Shown piece after piece: positions 42,546-50,533 of a stretch of DNA of 64,000 bases. The notes beneath the pieces were generated by a model. The model was not told the origin of the DNA. It made no database searches and worked only from the letters and a program-made list of their open reading frames with translations. Positions within the stretch are counted from its first letter, which is position 1, and each line of letters opens with the position of its first letter. The position numbers and the translations under genes are program-made. This DNA is from an uncultured Celeribacter sp. (lineage in GTDB: Bacteria; Pseudomonadota; Alphaproteobacteria; Rhodobacterales; Rhodobacteraceae). Where the stretch lies: positions 1,062,001 through 1,126,000 of the forward strand of contig NZ_OY780935.1 of the NCBI RefSeq assembly GCF_963675965.1. The letters run 5' to 3'.

Positions 42546-42677
42546 GCTCAGTCCTGCCTTTGTCGCCGATTTTTCCCGGCACTAAACCGGCAAATCCGCC
42601 CTGCCCGGCCATGAATTTTCCGGTACTGAGACACTGACCACAAAACGCCCCACCCCAGTCGAAGGAGTCTGCAACCC

Positions 42678-43625
42678 ATGGGCAGCTACATCCTGAAACG
42701 CCTGATTTCCGCCATTCCGGTTTTGTTGGGCATCACCATCATCGTGTTTCTCATCATGGCAATGATCCCGGGCGATCCCGCCACGGCGATCCTCGGATCC
42801 TATGCCACGCCGGAAAACGTCGAAAAGCTCAATCGCGATCTGGGGCTCGATAAGCCGCTGGTGCAGCGCTATTTCATCTGGCTCGGCAATATGCTGACCG
42901 GGGACTTTGGGCGTTCGTTTTCACTCAACCGGCCGGTTCTGGATGAAATTCTCGAACGCTTCAGCGCAACCCTGGTGCTTGCAGGCACCGCTTTCGTGCT
43001 CTGTTCCGTGCTGGGCATTCTGGCAGGGGCTGTCTCCGCGGCGCGGCAATACGGGCTGGCCGATAAGCTGATCACCTTTGTGGTGCTGATCGGCATCTCA
43101 ATTCCCAGCTTCTTTCTGGGGATGATGATGATCCTGCTGTTCGCGGTCAAACTGAAGTGGCTGCCGGTGTCAGGCATGTTCGCCATCTATGGCGGGGGTG
43201 ACTTCCCGGATCTTCTGAGCCACCTGATCATGCCCGCCACGGCGCTGGCCGCCGTGGCGACCGGCGTGGTCGCGCGCATGTCGCGTTCGGCGATGCTCGA
43301 AGTCCTGCGGCAGGATTATATCCGCACCGCCCGCGCGAAAGGCGTGCGTGAAAACCGCGTGCTGATGGGGCACGCCCTGCGCGCTGCCATGGTTTCGATC
43401 ATCCCGGTTTTGGGCATTCAGGCGGGGTTTGTGCTTTCGGGTGCGGTCTATATCGAAATGGTGTTCCAGTGGCCCGGCATCGGTCGGATGCTGGTCGATG
43501 CCATCCTCAAACGTGACATCCTGCTGGTGCAGGGCGGCGTGGTCTTCGTCGCCGCCTGCTATGTGCTGTTCAATATCGCCGTCGACCTTGCCCAGAGCCT
43601 GCTCGACCCGCGCATCAAAACGTAA
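42678..43625 (+). CDS. ABC transporter permease, DppB type
   Basis: A 315-residue inner-membrane permease of the DppB/OppB family, with six membrane helices. The N-terminus YILKRLISAIPVLLGITIIVFL and the EAA coupling loop (EVLRQDYIRTARAKGVRENRVLMGHAL, in part) are typical, as is the C-terminal LLDPRIK. It pairs with the permease half of the fused protein encoded next (13-bp gap). A clear AAGGAG lies before the ATG. Confidence 0.93.
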   Translation: MGSYILKRLISAIPVLLGITIIVFLIMAMIPGDPATAILGSYATPENVEKLNRDLGLDKPLVQRYFIWLGNMLTGDFGRSFSLNRPVLDEILERFSATLVLAGTAFVLCSVLGILAGAVSAARQYGLADKLITFVVLIGISIPSFFLGMMMILLFAVKLKWLPVSGMFAIYGGGDFPDLLSHLIMPATALAAVATGVVARMSRSAMLEVLRQDYIRTARAKGVRENRVLMGHALRAAMVSIIPVLGIQAGFVLSGAVYIEMVFQWPGIGRMLVDAILKRDILLVQGGVVFVAACYVLFNIAVDLAQSLLDPRIKT

Positions 43626-43637
43626 GGGGCCCGGATC

Positions 43638-45515
43638 ATGTCGAATTTTCTCAAACTCCTGTTTCGCAACCGTCTGGCGGGTCTTGGCGCAATTGTTCTG
43701 ACGCTGATCGTGCTTCTGGTGCTGCTCATCCCGCTGCTGCCGCTGCCCGACCCGAATGCAACGAACACCGCAGATCGTTTCCTGCGCCCCTTGTCAGCTG
43801 GCCATCTGCTGGGCACCGATCATCTGGGGCGCGATCTTTTGGCGCGCCTGCTGCATGGCACCCGCGTGTCGCTGGCGATCGGCCTTGTCTCGGCCTTTCT
43901 GGCGGCTTTCTTCGGCTCTGCGATCGGTATCATCGCGGGTTATTTCGGGGGCCGCATCGACAATCTGATCATGCGCGCCATCGATATGCTGATGGCCTTC
44001 CCCTATATCCTGCTCGCCCTCGCCATCGTCGCGGCCCTTGGGCCGGGGCTGATGAACGCGCTGATCGCCGTGGCCGCCGTGAACGTGCCGTTTTTTGCCC
44101 GCAACATCCGCGGCATCACGGTTTCGATTGCCGGGCGCGAATTCATCGACGCAGCGCGGCTGTCTGGGCTGGGGCATGGGCGCATTATTCTCTCCGAACT
44201 CTTACCCAATGTGCTCCCCGTGATCGTGATCGGCATTTCCACCACGGTGGGCTGGATGATCCTTGAAACCGCCGGGCTGAGCTTTCTGGGCCTCGGCAGC
44301 CAGCCGCCCAATGCGGATCTGGGCTCGATGCTCGGCGATGCGCGGGCCGCGCTGATCACGGCACCGCACACCTCGGTCATTCCGGGTCTGATGATTTTCC
44401 TCATCGTCATGTCGATCAACCTGCTGGGCGATGGCGTGCGCGATGCGCTGGACCCGCGGCTGAAATCCGGTGCGCTGTCGCGTCCGCGTGCCACCACATT
44501 GGTCGAACGCAGCGGTCCGGTCCCGACACGCGAGGAGGCACCCGAAGGCGCGATCCTGAGCCTGCAGGAATTGCAGACCCAGTTCCATGTCGGCCCCCGC
44601 ATCTACCGGGCCGTCGGCGGCGTCACGCTGGATGTGAAACCCGGCGAATGCCTTGGGATCATCGGCGAATCCGGTTCCGGAAAATCCGTCACTGCGCTGT
44701 CTGTCATGGGGCTCGTCTCCTCTCCGCCCGGGGTGATCACCGGCGGTGCGGTGCGCTATGAGGGCGAAGACCTTCTGGCCGCCGACTACGACAGCCTGCG
44801 CGCCAAGCGAGGCAACAATGTCGCCTATATCTTTCAGGACCCGCTGGCGACGCTACACCCGCTCTATCGCATCGGCGACCAATTGGTCGAAGCGATCCAG
44901 TGTCATCACAAAACCCCAACCACAGAGGCCCGGGCGAAGGCGCTGGAACTGTTGCAGGCCGTGCGCATCCCCAATGCGGAAAGCCGTCTCGACAACTTCC
45001 CGCATGAAATGTCCGGCGGCATGCGACAACGGGTCGGCATTGCCATGGCACTGGCCAACGATCCGGATGTGATCATCGCGGATGAGCCGACCACGGCGCT
45101 CGACGTGACCGTGCAGGCACAAATCCTCGCCCTGCTGGACGAGCTGCGCCGGGAGCGCGGGCTGGCGATCATCTTCATCACCCATGACTTTGGCGTGGTG
45201 GCCCAGCTTTGTGATCGCGTGGCCGTCATGTACGCCGGGCGCATTGTCGAAGAAGGCCCGACCAAGGCGGTGCTGGATGCCCCGGCGCACCCCTATACCA
45301 AGCGGCTGATCGCCTGTGTGCCGGAACTGGGCGGTGGGCGGCGAGAGCTTGCCGCAATCCCGGGCCTGCCGCCGGTGGTGGACAATCTGCCTGCGGGCTG
45401 TGCCTTTGCCGCACGCTGCGACAAGGCCCAAGCGAAATGCCGGGAGGGCGACATCGCCCTGAAAGGCCAAGCCCCGCGCGCCGTGCGCTGTCTCTACCCC
45501 GAGGAGGCTGTCTGA
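43638..45515 (+). CDS. Fused ABC permease (DppC) and ATPase (DppD)
   Basis: A 625-residue fusion. Residues about 1-280 are a DppC-type permease with LGTDHLGRDLLARLLHG and an EAA loop (EFIDAARLSGLGHGRIILSEL, in part); residues about 305-600 are a DppD-type ATPase with Walker A GESGSGKS, FQDPLATLHPL, signature MSGGMRQR, Walker B VIIADEPTTALD and the C-terminal oligopeptide/dipeptide segment (GCAFAARCDKAQAKC), which may bind an iron-sulfur cluster. There is no frameshift; the join is in-frame through a Pro/Arg-rich linker (about 283-305). It overlaps the next ATPase gene by 1 bp. Confidence 0.94.
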   Translation: MSNFLKLLFRNRLAGLGAIVLTLIVLLVLLIPLLPLPDPNATNTADRFLRPLSAGHLLGTDHLGRDLLARLLHGTRVSLAIGLVSAFLAAFFGSAIGIIAGYFGGRIDNLIMRAIDMLMAFPYILLALAIVAALGPGLMNALIAVAAVNVPFFARNIRGITVSIAGREFIDAARLSGLGHGRIILSELLPNVLPVIVIGISTTVGWMILETAGLSFLGLGSQPPNADLGSMLGDARAALITAPHTSVIPGLMIFLIVMSINLLGDGVRDALDPRLKSGALSRPRATTLVERSGPVPTREEAPEGAILSLQELQTQFHVGPRIYRAVGGVTLDVKPGECLGIIGESGSGKSVTALSVMGLVSSPPGVITGGAVRYEGEDLLAADYDSLRAKRGNNVAYIFQDPLATLHPLYRIGDQLVEAIQCHHKTPTTEARAKALELLQAVRIPNAESRLDNFPHEMSGGMRQRVGIAMALANDPDVIIADEPTTALDVTVQAQILALLDELRRERGLAIIFITHDFGVVAQLCDRVAVMYAGRIVEEGPTKAVLDAPAHPYTKRLIACVPELGGGRRELAAIPGLPPVVDNLPAGCAFAARCDKAQAKCREGDIALKGQAPRAVRCLYPEEAV

Positions 45516-46471
45516 TGACTGCATTGACCATCACCGATCTCAGCAAGACCTTTCCCCTTCCCAAACCGCTGTTTGGCAAGGCCCCGCCAGGCGTGCGCGC
45601 CGTGCGCCCCATGTCCTTTCAGGTCGCCACGGGCGAAACCCTGGGCATTGTCGGCGAGTCCGGCTGTGGTAAATCCACGCTGGCCAGAATGCTGGTTGGA
45701 CTCCTGGAGCCGACCGCCGGCCATATCGAAATTGCCGGCAAAGACCTCGACACGGCCGATCCCGCCGCTTTCGGACGGCTCATCCAATATGTCTTTCAGG
45801 ACCCGATTTCATCACTGAACCCGCGCAAGACGATCCGCCAGATCATGGAAACGCCGCTCAAACGCCTGCATGGCCTGTCACGGGCCGACTGCGCCGCGCG
45901 CATTTCCGAAATCTTCTCATCGGTGAACCTGCGCGAGGAATTTCTGGACCGCTACCCCCATGAGTTCTCTGGCGGGCAGGCACAGCGCATCGGCATCGCG
46001 CGGGCCCTGGCGGCCAGTCCGGAAATCATCGTGCTGGACGAACCCGTATCGGCGCTCGATGTCTCCGTTCAGGCGCAAGTTTTGAACCTGCTGGCGGACC
46101 TGAAACGCCAGTTCAACCTGACCTATCTGTTCATTTCCCACGATCTCGCCGTTGTCGAAGCCGTATCAGACCGGGTGGTCGTTCTGTATTTTGGATCGGT
46201 CGTGGAAATCGGGAAGGCAGAAGATATTTTCAAAAGCCCGAAACACCCCTATACCAAGCTTCTGGCCGACAGCGCCCCGGTGGTCGGTCGCCCGCTTACC
46301 GCGCCCGAACAGAAAGACAGCGAATTGCCGGATCCGCTGAACCCGCCGCAGGGCTGTGCCTTTGCCGGACGCTGCGTGCATGCAACTGAAACCTGCCGGA
46401 CCACCGTGCCGGAGCTGCGCCCGATGGGAGAGGACCAACTTGCCGCCTGCCACCACCCGCTCCAAGGCTGA
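45515..46471 (+). CDS. ABC transporter ATPase, DppF type
   Basis: A 318-residue second ATPase of the peptide transporter. Walker A is GESGCGKS, Q-loop FQDPISSLNPRKTI, signature FSGGQAQR and Walker B IIVLDEPVSALD. The C-terminal oligo/dipeptide extension has GCAFAGRCVHATETC, with a cysteine pattern matching the fused protein. Its ATG overlaps the upstream stop (TGATG). It heterodimerises with the ATPase half of the fusion. The FadR-type gene starts within its last codons. Confidence 0.94.
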   Translation: MTALTITDLSKTFPLPKPLFGKAPPGVRAVRPMSFQVATGETLGIVGESGCGKSTLARMLVGLLEPTAGHIEIAGKDLDTADPAAFGRLIQYVFQDPISSLNPRKTIRQIMETPLKRLHGLSRADCAARISEIFSSVNLREEFLDRYPHEFSGGQAQRIGIARALAASPEIIVLDEPVSALDVSVQAQVLNLLADLKRQFNLTYLFISHDLAVVEAVSDRVVVLYFGSVVEIGKAEDIFKSPKHPYTKLLADSAPVVGRPLTAPEQKDSELPDPLNPPQGCAFAGRCVHATETCRTTVPELRPMGEDQLAACHHPLQG

Positions 46472-47216
46472 AAAGCCCACAGAACACAAGCTGTCCCGCC
46501 CGGCCCGCGTGGCCGAGGCGATCAAGGACTGGGTGGTGGAACGTGGCCTGCGGGCAGGTGACCGCCTGCCTTCTGAACCCGAAATGATGGCGCACTTCGG
46601 CATGGCCAAAGGCACGATCCGGGAGGCCATGCGCATTCTTGAGGCGCAGGGGCTGATCAAGACGCGCACAGGCCCCGGGGGCGGCTCTTTTGTGCATGAG
46701 GTCAGCCGAGAGCGCGCCAAAGCCCTTTTGGGCAATTACTTCTACTTCAAGAACCTCACGATCGGTGACATCTACCAGATGCGCCGTGTGTTGGAACCCG
46801 AAAATGCCGCCGATCTGGCCGGCACCCTCTCTGAGGCCGTCATTGCCCGGCTCGAAGACAATTTGGCGCTTTATCAGCACCCCGCTGCCAATGTCGAAGA
46901 AGAACGCTTGCAGCACCTGGCCTCATTGCGCTTTCATGCGATCCTGGCCGAACAGTCGCGCAATCCGCTGCTGGGGTTCGTCATCGATTTCATGGTCAAA
47001 TTGCTGTCGGACCTGACCATCTATCGCCAGCTCTACGCCCCCACGAACCCCGATCTGCGCATTCGAGGCCTCGACTACCAGACCCGCCTTCTGGATGCGC
47101 TGAAACAGGGAGACAGCGGCGCGGCGCGCGCGATCATGAAGGCCCATATGGAAACCGCCTGGGCACTGATGGGCGATCAGGAAGCTATCGCGCTGAGCCG
47201 GTTCCTGCCGGAGTAA
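46440..47216 (+). CDS. FadR/GntR-family transcriptional regulator
   Basis: A 258-residue regulator with an N-terminal winged HTH (RVAEAIKDWVVERGLRAGDRLPSE, in part; GMAKGTIREAMRILEAQGLIKTRTG) and an all-helical FCD effector domain (about 95-240) whose metal/ligand residues include DIYQMRRVLEPENAADLA and LRFHAILAEQSRNPLL. The TTG at 46440 is chosen because GGGAGAGGA lies 5 bases upstream; ATGs further upstream would extend into the ATPase gene by more than 90 bp. It closes the transporter operon and probably controls it through the sites at 40822-40859. Confidence 0.85.
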   Translation: MPPATTRSKAEKPTEHKLSRPARVAEAIKDWVVERGLRAGDRLPSEPEMMAHFGMAKGTIREAMRILEAQGLIKTRTGPGGGSFVHEVSRERAKALLGNYFYFKNLTIGDIYQMRRVLEPENAADLAGTLSEAVIARLEDNLALYQHPAANVEEERLQHLASLRFHAILAEQSRNPLLGFVIDFMVKLLSDLTIYRQLYAPTNPDLRIRGLDYQTRLLDALKQGDSGAARAIMKAHMETAWALMGDQEAIALSRFLPE

Positions 47217-47278
47217 TCGCCACGCAATCGGTTCCGCACTGGCACTGCGGCCACGGCAAACCTTCCTCAAAACACACT

Positions 47279-47312
47279 AAAAGGCGCCCCCGGTCCGCAC
47301 TCCGGAGGCGCC
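47279..47312 (-). terminator. Terminator after the DUF5368 gene
   Basis: On the minus strand GGCGCCTCCGG pairs with CCGGGGGCGCC (one mismatch), followed by TTTTAG. It lies 34 bp past the stop of the 47346-47708 gene. Confidence 0.75.
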
Positions 47313-47345
47313 CCTCTCTTAGGAACGTCAGAAACCCAACGATCC

Positions 47346-47708
47346 TCAGGAGATGCTTTCGTCCTTTGGCGGGGCGATCAACGACCCGAGGGTATAGACC
47401 AGAATGGCCATCCCCACAGCCCCCATCCCCGCCACACCGAGCAGAACGATCAGATCGATTGCACCGCCCAGATCGGACAGCGCCGAATGGGTCATCGCCA
47501 TCACGAACCAGACCGCTAGAACGGCCCCGACCGGCATGGACAACTGCGCCCAAAGGAACTTGCGCCAGCTCACCGCACGGTCGCGGAATAGCACATACAG
47601 ATAGGCAAGCGTCACAACAGCGGCGACCACCACCATGGTCCAGAAAACCCCGCGCCCAAAGATTTCTTCGAACACGGCAAACAGGGTTTGAAACGTCATA
47701 TCTTTCAT
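47346..47708 (-). CDS. DUF5368 family small membrane protein
   Basis: A 120-residue protein with three hydrophobic helices (GVFWTMVVVAAVVTLAYLYVL, in part; AQLSMPVGAVLAVWFVMAM; IDLIVLLGVAGMGAVGMAILV). It fits DUF5368, a small family of unknown function in Rhodobacteraceae-like bacteria. It starts 11 bp after the sulfide:quinone oxidoreductase stop and precedes a terminator, so it ends that unit. It may be a membrane partner of the oxidoreductase; family assignment is moderately secure. Confidence 0.68.
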   Translation of the reverse strand: MKDMTFQTLFAVFEEIFGRGVFWTMVVVAAVVTLAYLYVLFRDRAVSWRKFLWAQLSMPVGAVLAVWFVMAMTHSALSDLGGAIDLIVLLGVAGMGAVGMAILVYTLGSLIAPPKDESIS

Positions 47709-47719
47709 GATCGGTCTCC

Positions 47720-49036
47720 TTAGGCCTTGCCACGCAGCATAGCGTTATAGGTGGCTTTGAGGGCGACTTCCTTCATCAACCAGGAGATCCAGAGTTCTTC
47801 CAGCGGCGGAATAATGCCCGGGAAAGATGGCGTCAGATTGTTGTTGTAGTCGAACTCCACCAACATCGCGCGACCGATCTTGGTGATCATCGGACAAGAG
47901 GTGTAGCCGTTGTAGGTCTCGCCCGGCTCCGTGCCTTCGATGGTCGACACGATCTGATCCTCGACCACCGGCACCTGCCACTTGACCGATGCGGCGGTTT
48001 TCCCCTTGGGCACACCAGCGACGTCGCCCAGTGCCCAGATTTCCGGATAGCGCAGATGGCGCAGGGTGGCCTTGTCGCATTCCACCCAGCCCTGATCCGT
48101 CCATTTGTCGGCCCAGCTCAGACCGGACTGGCGAATGACGTCGGGGGCACGTTGCGGCGGGATCAGGTGGATATAGTCATAGTCCATCTGCTGATCGCCC
48201 TCGGGCGTGTTGAAGGTCACACGCTTGGCGCCCGCATCAATCGCCTTGACCGTGTGATTGTAGACCGGCGCAATGTCGCGATCCTGGAACAGCATGCGCA
48301 CCTTTTCGGCCACGATCGGCACCCCGAACAGCGCGCCGTCATGCGCCCCATAAGTGATTTCGGCCTTGCCACGGTTGCCGGCGCGGCGCAGGTGGTCATC
48401 GATCAAAAACGTATGCTTGAGCGGCGCCCCGGCGCATTTCATTTCCGTCCCGGGGCGGGTAAAGATGCCCTGCCCGCCCTCCTCGATGAACTTCGAAGCG
48501 GCCTTCCAGGTTGCGGCGGCATATTTCGGCCCGGCGTAAAGCGCGCCAATGCCGTTTTCGCCGACCATGTCCAGCGAGAAGCCCTCGATCGCATCGTGGT
48601 CGAGGACCAGTCCCGGTGCGACGACGAGGTAGTCGTAGGACAGAGTTTCGCCGCCTTCGGTCGCAACGGTTTTGGCGACGGGATCAATGGCAACGGCTTT
48701 GTCCTGAATCAGCTGCACGCCTTTGGGCAGCCAGTCCGTTGTGGCGGACACGACATAGTCGGCCGGTTTCAAACCTGCGGCGACCAGAGACAGGCCGGGC
48801 TGATACCAATGTTCCTTGGTCGGATCGATCAGGGTGATCTGAGCGCCCTCCAGACGCTCAACCAACCGGTTGGACAGGGATGTCCCACCGGCACCTGCGC
48901 CGATGATGACGATCTTCGCGTTGGTCTTTACAGGCGTGGCGCGGGCCGGACCGGAGGCGGCAGCGAGTGCCGTCGCCCCGGCGGCAAGGCCAAAGAAGGC
49001 TCGGCGGTTCACTCCAGGAGAGTTTGATGAATGCAT
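47720..49036 (-). CDS. sqr: Sulfide:quinone oxidoreductase, Tat-exported, type-II-like
   Basis: A 438-residue flavoprotein. The N-terminus carries a Tat signal (NRRAFFGLAAGATALAAASG, cleavage near ARA), so it works on the periplasmic face. The FAD fold begins KIVIIGAGAGGTSLSNRL. The two redox cysteines of human-type SQR are present: Cys201 in TEMKCAGAPLKHTF and Cys381 in YNGYTSCPMITKIG; WALGDVAGVPKGKTAA is the second FAD site. It oxidises sulfide to sulfane sulfur and reduces quinone. GGAGGAAAGC supports the ATG at 49036; an ATG four codons earlier is less likely. It lies downstream of cydABX on the same strand. Confidence 0.88.
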   Translation of the reverse strand: MHSSNSPGVNRRAFFGLAAGATALAAASGPARATPVKTNAKIVIIGAGAGGTSLSNRLVERLEGAQITLIDPTKEHWYQPGLSLVAAGLKPADYVVSATTDWLPKGVQLIQDKAVAIDPVAKTVATEGGETLSYDYLVVAPGLVLDHDAIEGFSLDMVGENGIGALYAGPKYAAATWKAASKFIEEGGQGIFTRPGTEMKCAGAPLKHTFLIDDHLRRAGNRGKAEITYGAHDGALFGVPIVAEKVRMLFQDRDIAPVYNHTVKAIDAGAKRVTFNTPEGDQQMDYDYIHLIPPQRAPDVIRQSGLSWADKWTDQGWVECDKATLRHLRYPEIWALGDVAGVPKGKTAASVKWQVPVVEDQIVSTIEGTEPGETYNGYTSCPMITKIGRAMLVEFDYNNNLTPSFPGIIPPLEELWISWLMKEVALKATYNAMLRGKA

Positions 49037-49060
49037 GCTTTCCTCCATTTAGTCATGCGC

Positions 49061-49076
49061 ATACGTGAATGCGTAT
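49061..49076. promoter_or_regulatory. Inverted repeat upstream of sqr
   Basis: ATACG and CGTAT form a perfect 5-bp inverted repeat with a 6-bp spacer (ATACGTGAATGCGTAT), 25 bp upstream of the sqr start. The size fits an ArsR-family sulfide/persulfide sensor operator; no regulator gene is adjacent. Confidence 0.4.
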
Positions 49077-49192
49077 TGTGCGGAAAAGGCCCCCCACTGC
49101 AACAGCGGGCGGACCAGATTTGAAAAAAGGCGCTCCGGAGAGCGGGAAACCACTCCCCGAAGCGCGCCACCTGAAGGGACGAAGGGATGTGA

Positions 49193-49219
49193 TGCAAAGC
49201 CAGGTCGAATGGCTTTGCA
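49193..49219 (-). terminator. Stem-loop downstream of cydX
   Basis: TGCAAAGCC and GGCTTTGCA form a perfect 9-bp stem with a 9-base loop, 9 bp past the cydX stop. No T run follows, so it may stabilise the cydABX mRNA 3' end or act as a weak terminator ahead of sqr. Confidence 0.55.
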
Positions 49220-49227
49220 CCTTTAGA

Positions 49228-49350
49228 TCAGGCGGTGTCGTCGTGCTCGTCGGTGAGGCGCGCATCTTCACGCATCTCAAGCCACATCGCGTTCAGAACA
49301 GCGAACATCGCGGCGAGCGGAAGGCCAAGAAGCCAGGCAAAATACCACAT
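49228..49350 (-). CDS. cydX: Cytochrome bd oxidase small subunit CydX
   Basis: A 40-residue single-helix protein beginning MWYFAWLLGLPLAAMFAVLN, a clear CydX/YbgT signature (MWYFxWxLG), with an acidic hydrophilic C-terminus. CydX is required for stability and heme content of cytochrome bd. AAAGGAAC precedes the ATG, 14 bp after the cydB stop. The gene is too short for most ORF callers and is easily missed. Confidence 0.93.
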   Translation of the reverse strand: MWYFAWLLGLPLAAMFAVLNAMWLEMREDARLTDEHDDTA

Positions 49351-49364
49351 CTGTTGTTCCTTTC

Positions 49365-50528
49365 TCAGTAGCTTTGCGAGTTTTGCGTCACGTCGTCTTC
49401 GGTGACTTTGCCCCAGAGCACTTTGTAAACCCAGGAGGTGTAGGCAAGGATGATCGGCACAAAGATGATCGCGCAGATCAGCATCACGAACAGGGTCAGA
49501 TGCGAGCTGGAGCTGTCCCAGACGGTCAGCGAACTGTTGGGATCAACCGTCGACGGCAGGATGAAGGGGAACATGGTCAGACCGACAGACGAGATGATCC
49601 CGAGGATCCCGAGCTTCGACCACAGCAGGGTCGAAACTTCGCGCCCGGAACGCAGGCCGCGCACGGCCAGAGCGATGCCGATGAAGCCCAAAGCCGGTGC
49701 AATGGCGATCCACGGACGGGCGGCATAGGCGTCCATCCAGCTGCCACCACGGGTGACTTCCGACAGCAGCGGGTTGGAGGGTCCGTCTTTCACGACCTCG
49801 CTCACGATCTGATAGCCGTCGATCCCAAAGGCCAGCCACAAACCGGCCAGCGCATAGGCCACGGCCGCGACGATCCCGGCCACGGAACCGATGCGACGGG
49901 CACGTTCTGCCACAGCGCCTTCGGTTTTCAGACCAAGCCAGGCTGCACCATGCATCAGCAGCATCGACAGCGACACGACACCGGCAAGCAGCGCATAGGG
50001 GTTCAGCAGGCCGATCAGCTTCATAAAGAAGTTCCCGTCATAGCGCGGCATCAGCATGTCCGGCGTCAGATGGAACGGAACGCCTTGCAGCACGTTGCCG
50101 ACAGCCACCCCAAAGATCAGGGCCGGAACGGCACCGCCCACGAACAGCGCCCAATCCCAGCTGCTGCGCCAGGTCGCGCTTTCGCGTTTCGAGCGGTATT
50201 TGAACCCGACCGGGCGCAGAATCAATGCTGCCAGAACCAGGAACATCGCCAGATAGAACCCTGAGAAGGACACAGCATATAGCGGTGGCCATGCGGCAAA
50301 GATCGCGCCGCCCCCAAGGATAAACCACACCTGGTTGCCTTCCCAGACCGGGCCGACAGTGTTGATTACGATCCGACGTTCGGTATCGGTCTTGCCGACG
50401 AAGGGCAGCAAGGCGCCGACCCCCATGTCGAACCCGTCGGTCAGGGCAAAGCCGATCAGCAGGATCCCAAGCAGGAGCCACCAGATCACGCGGAGGACTT
50501 CGAAAGATACAAATTCATGCAAAATCAT
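49365..50528 (-). CDS. cydB: Cytochrome bd ubiquinol oxidase subunit II
   Basis: A 387-residue membrane subunit with eight to nine helices, which partners CydA in the proton-non-pumping, high-affinity quinol oxidase. Landmarks are VIWWLLLGILLIGFALTDGFDMGVG, in part, and GPVWEGNQVWFILGGGAIFAAWP, typical of CydB. It starts 5 bp after the cydA stop and is followed by cydX. The enzyme supports respiration at low oxygen and resists sulfide, cyanide and nitric oxide, which fits the adjacent sqr gene. Confidence 0.96.
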   Translation of the reverse strand: MILHEFVSFEVLRVIWWLLLGILLIGFALTDGFDMGVGALLPFVGKTDTERRIVINTVGPVWEGNQVWFILGGGAIFAAWPPLYAVSFSGFYLAMFLVLAALILRPVGFKYRSKRESATWRSSWDWALFVGGAVPALIFGVAVGNVLQGVPFHLTPDMLMPRYDGNFFMKLIGLLNPYALLAGVVSLSMLLMHGAAWLGLKTEGAVAERARRIGSVAGIVAAVAYALAGLWLAFGIDGYQIVSEVVKDGPSNPLLSEVTRGGSWMDAYAARPWIAIAPALGFIGIALAVRGLRSGREVSTLLWSKLGILGIISSVGLTMFPFILPSTVDPNSSLTVWDSSSSHLTLFVMLICAIIFVPIILAYTSWVYKVLWGKVTEDDVTQNSQSY

Positions 50529-50533
50529 GGTTC

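Noticed and set aside
47230..47330. Additional EcfG-like GGAAC sequences
   Set aside because: GGAAC occurs on both strands here but without CGTT at the required spacing and without a gene start in position.
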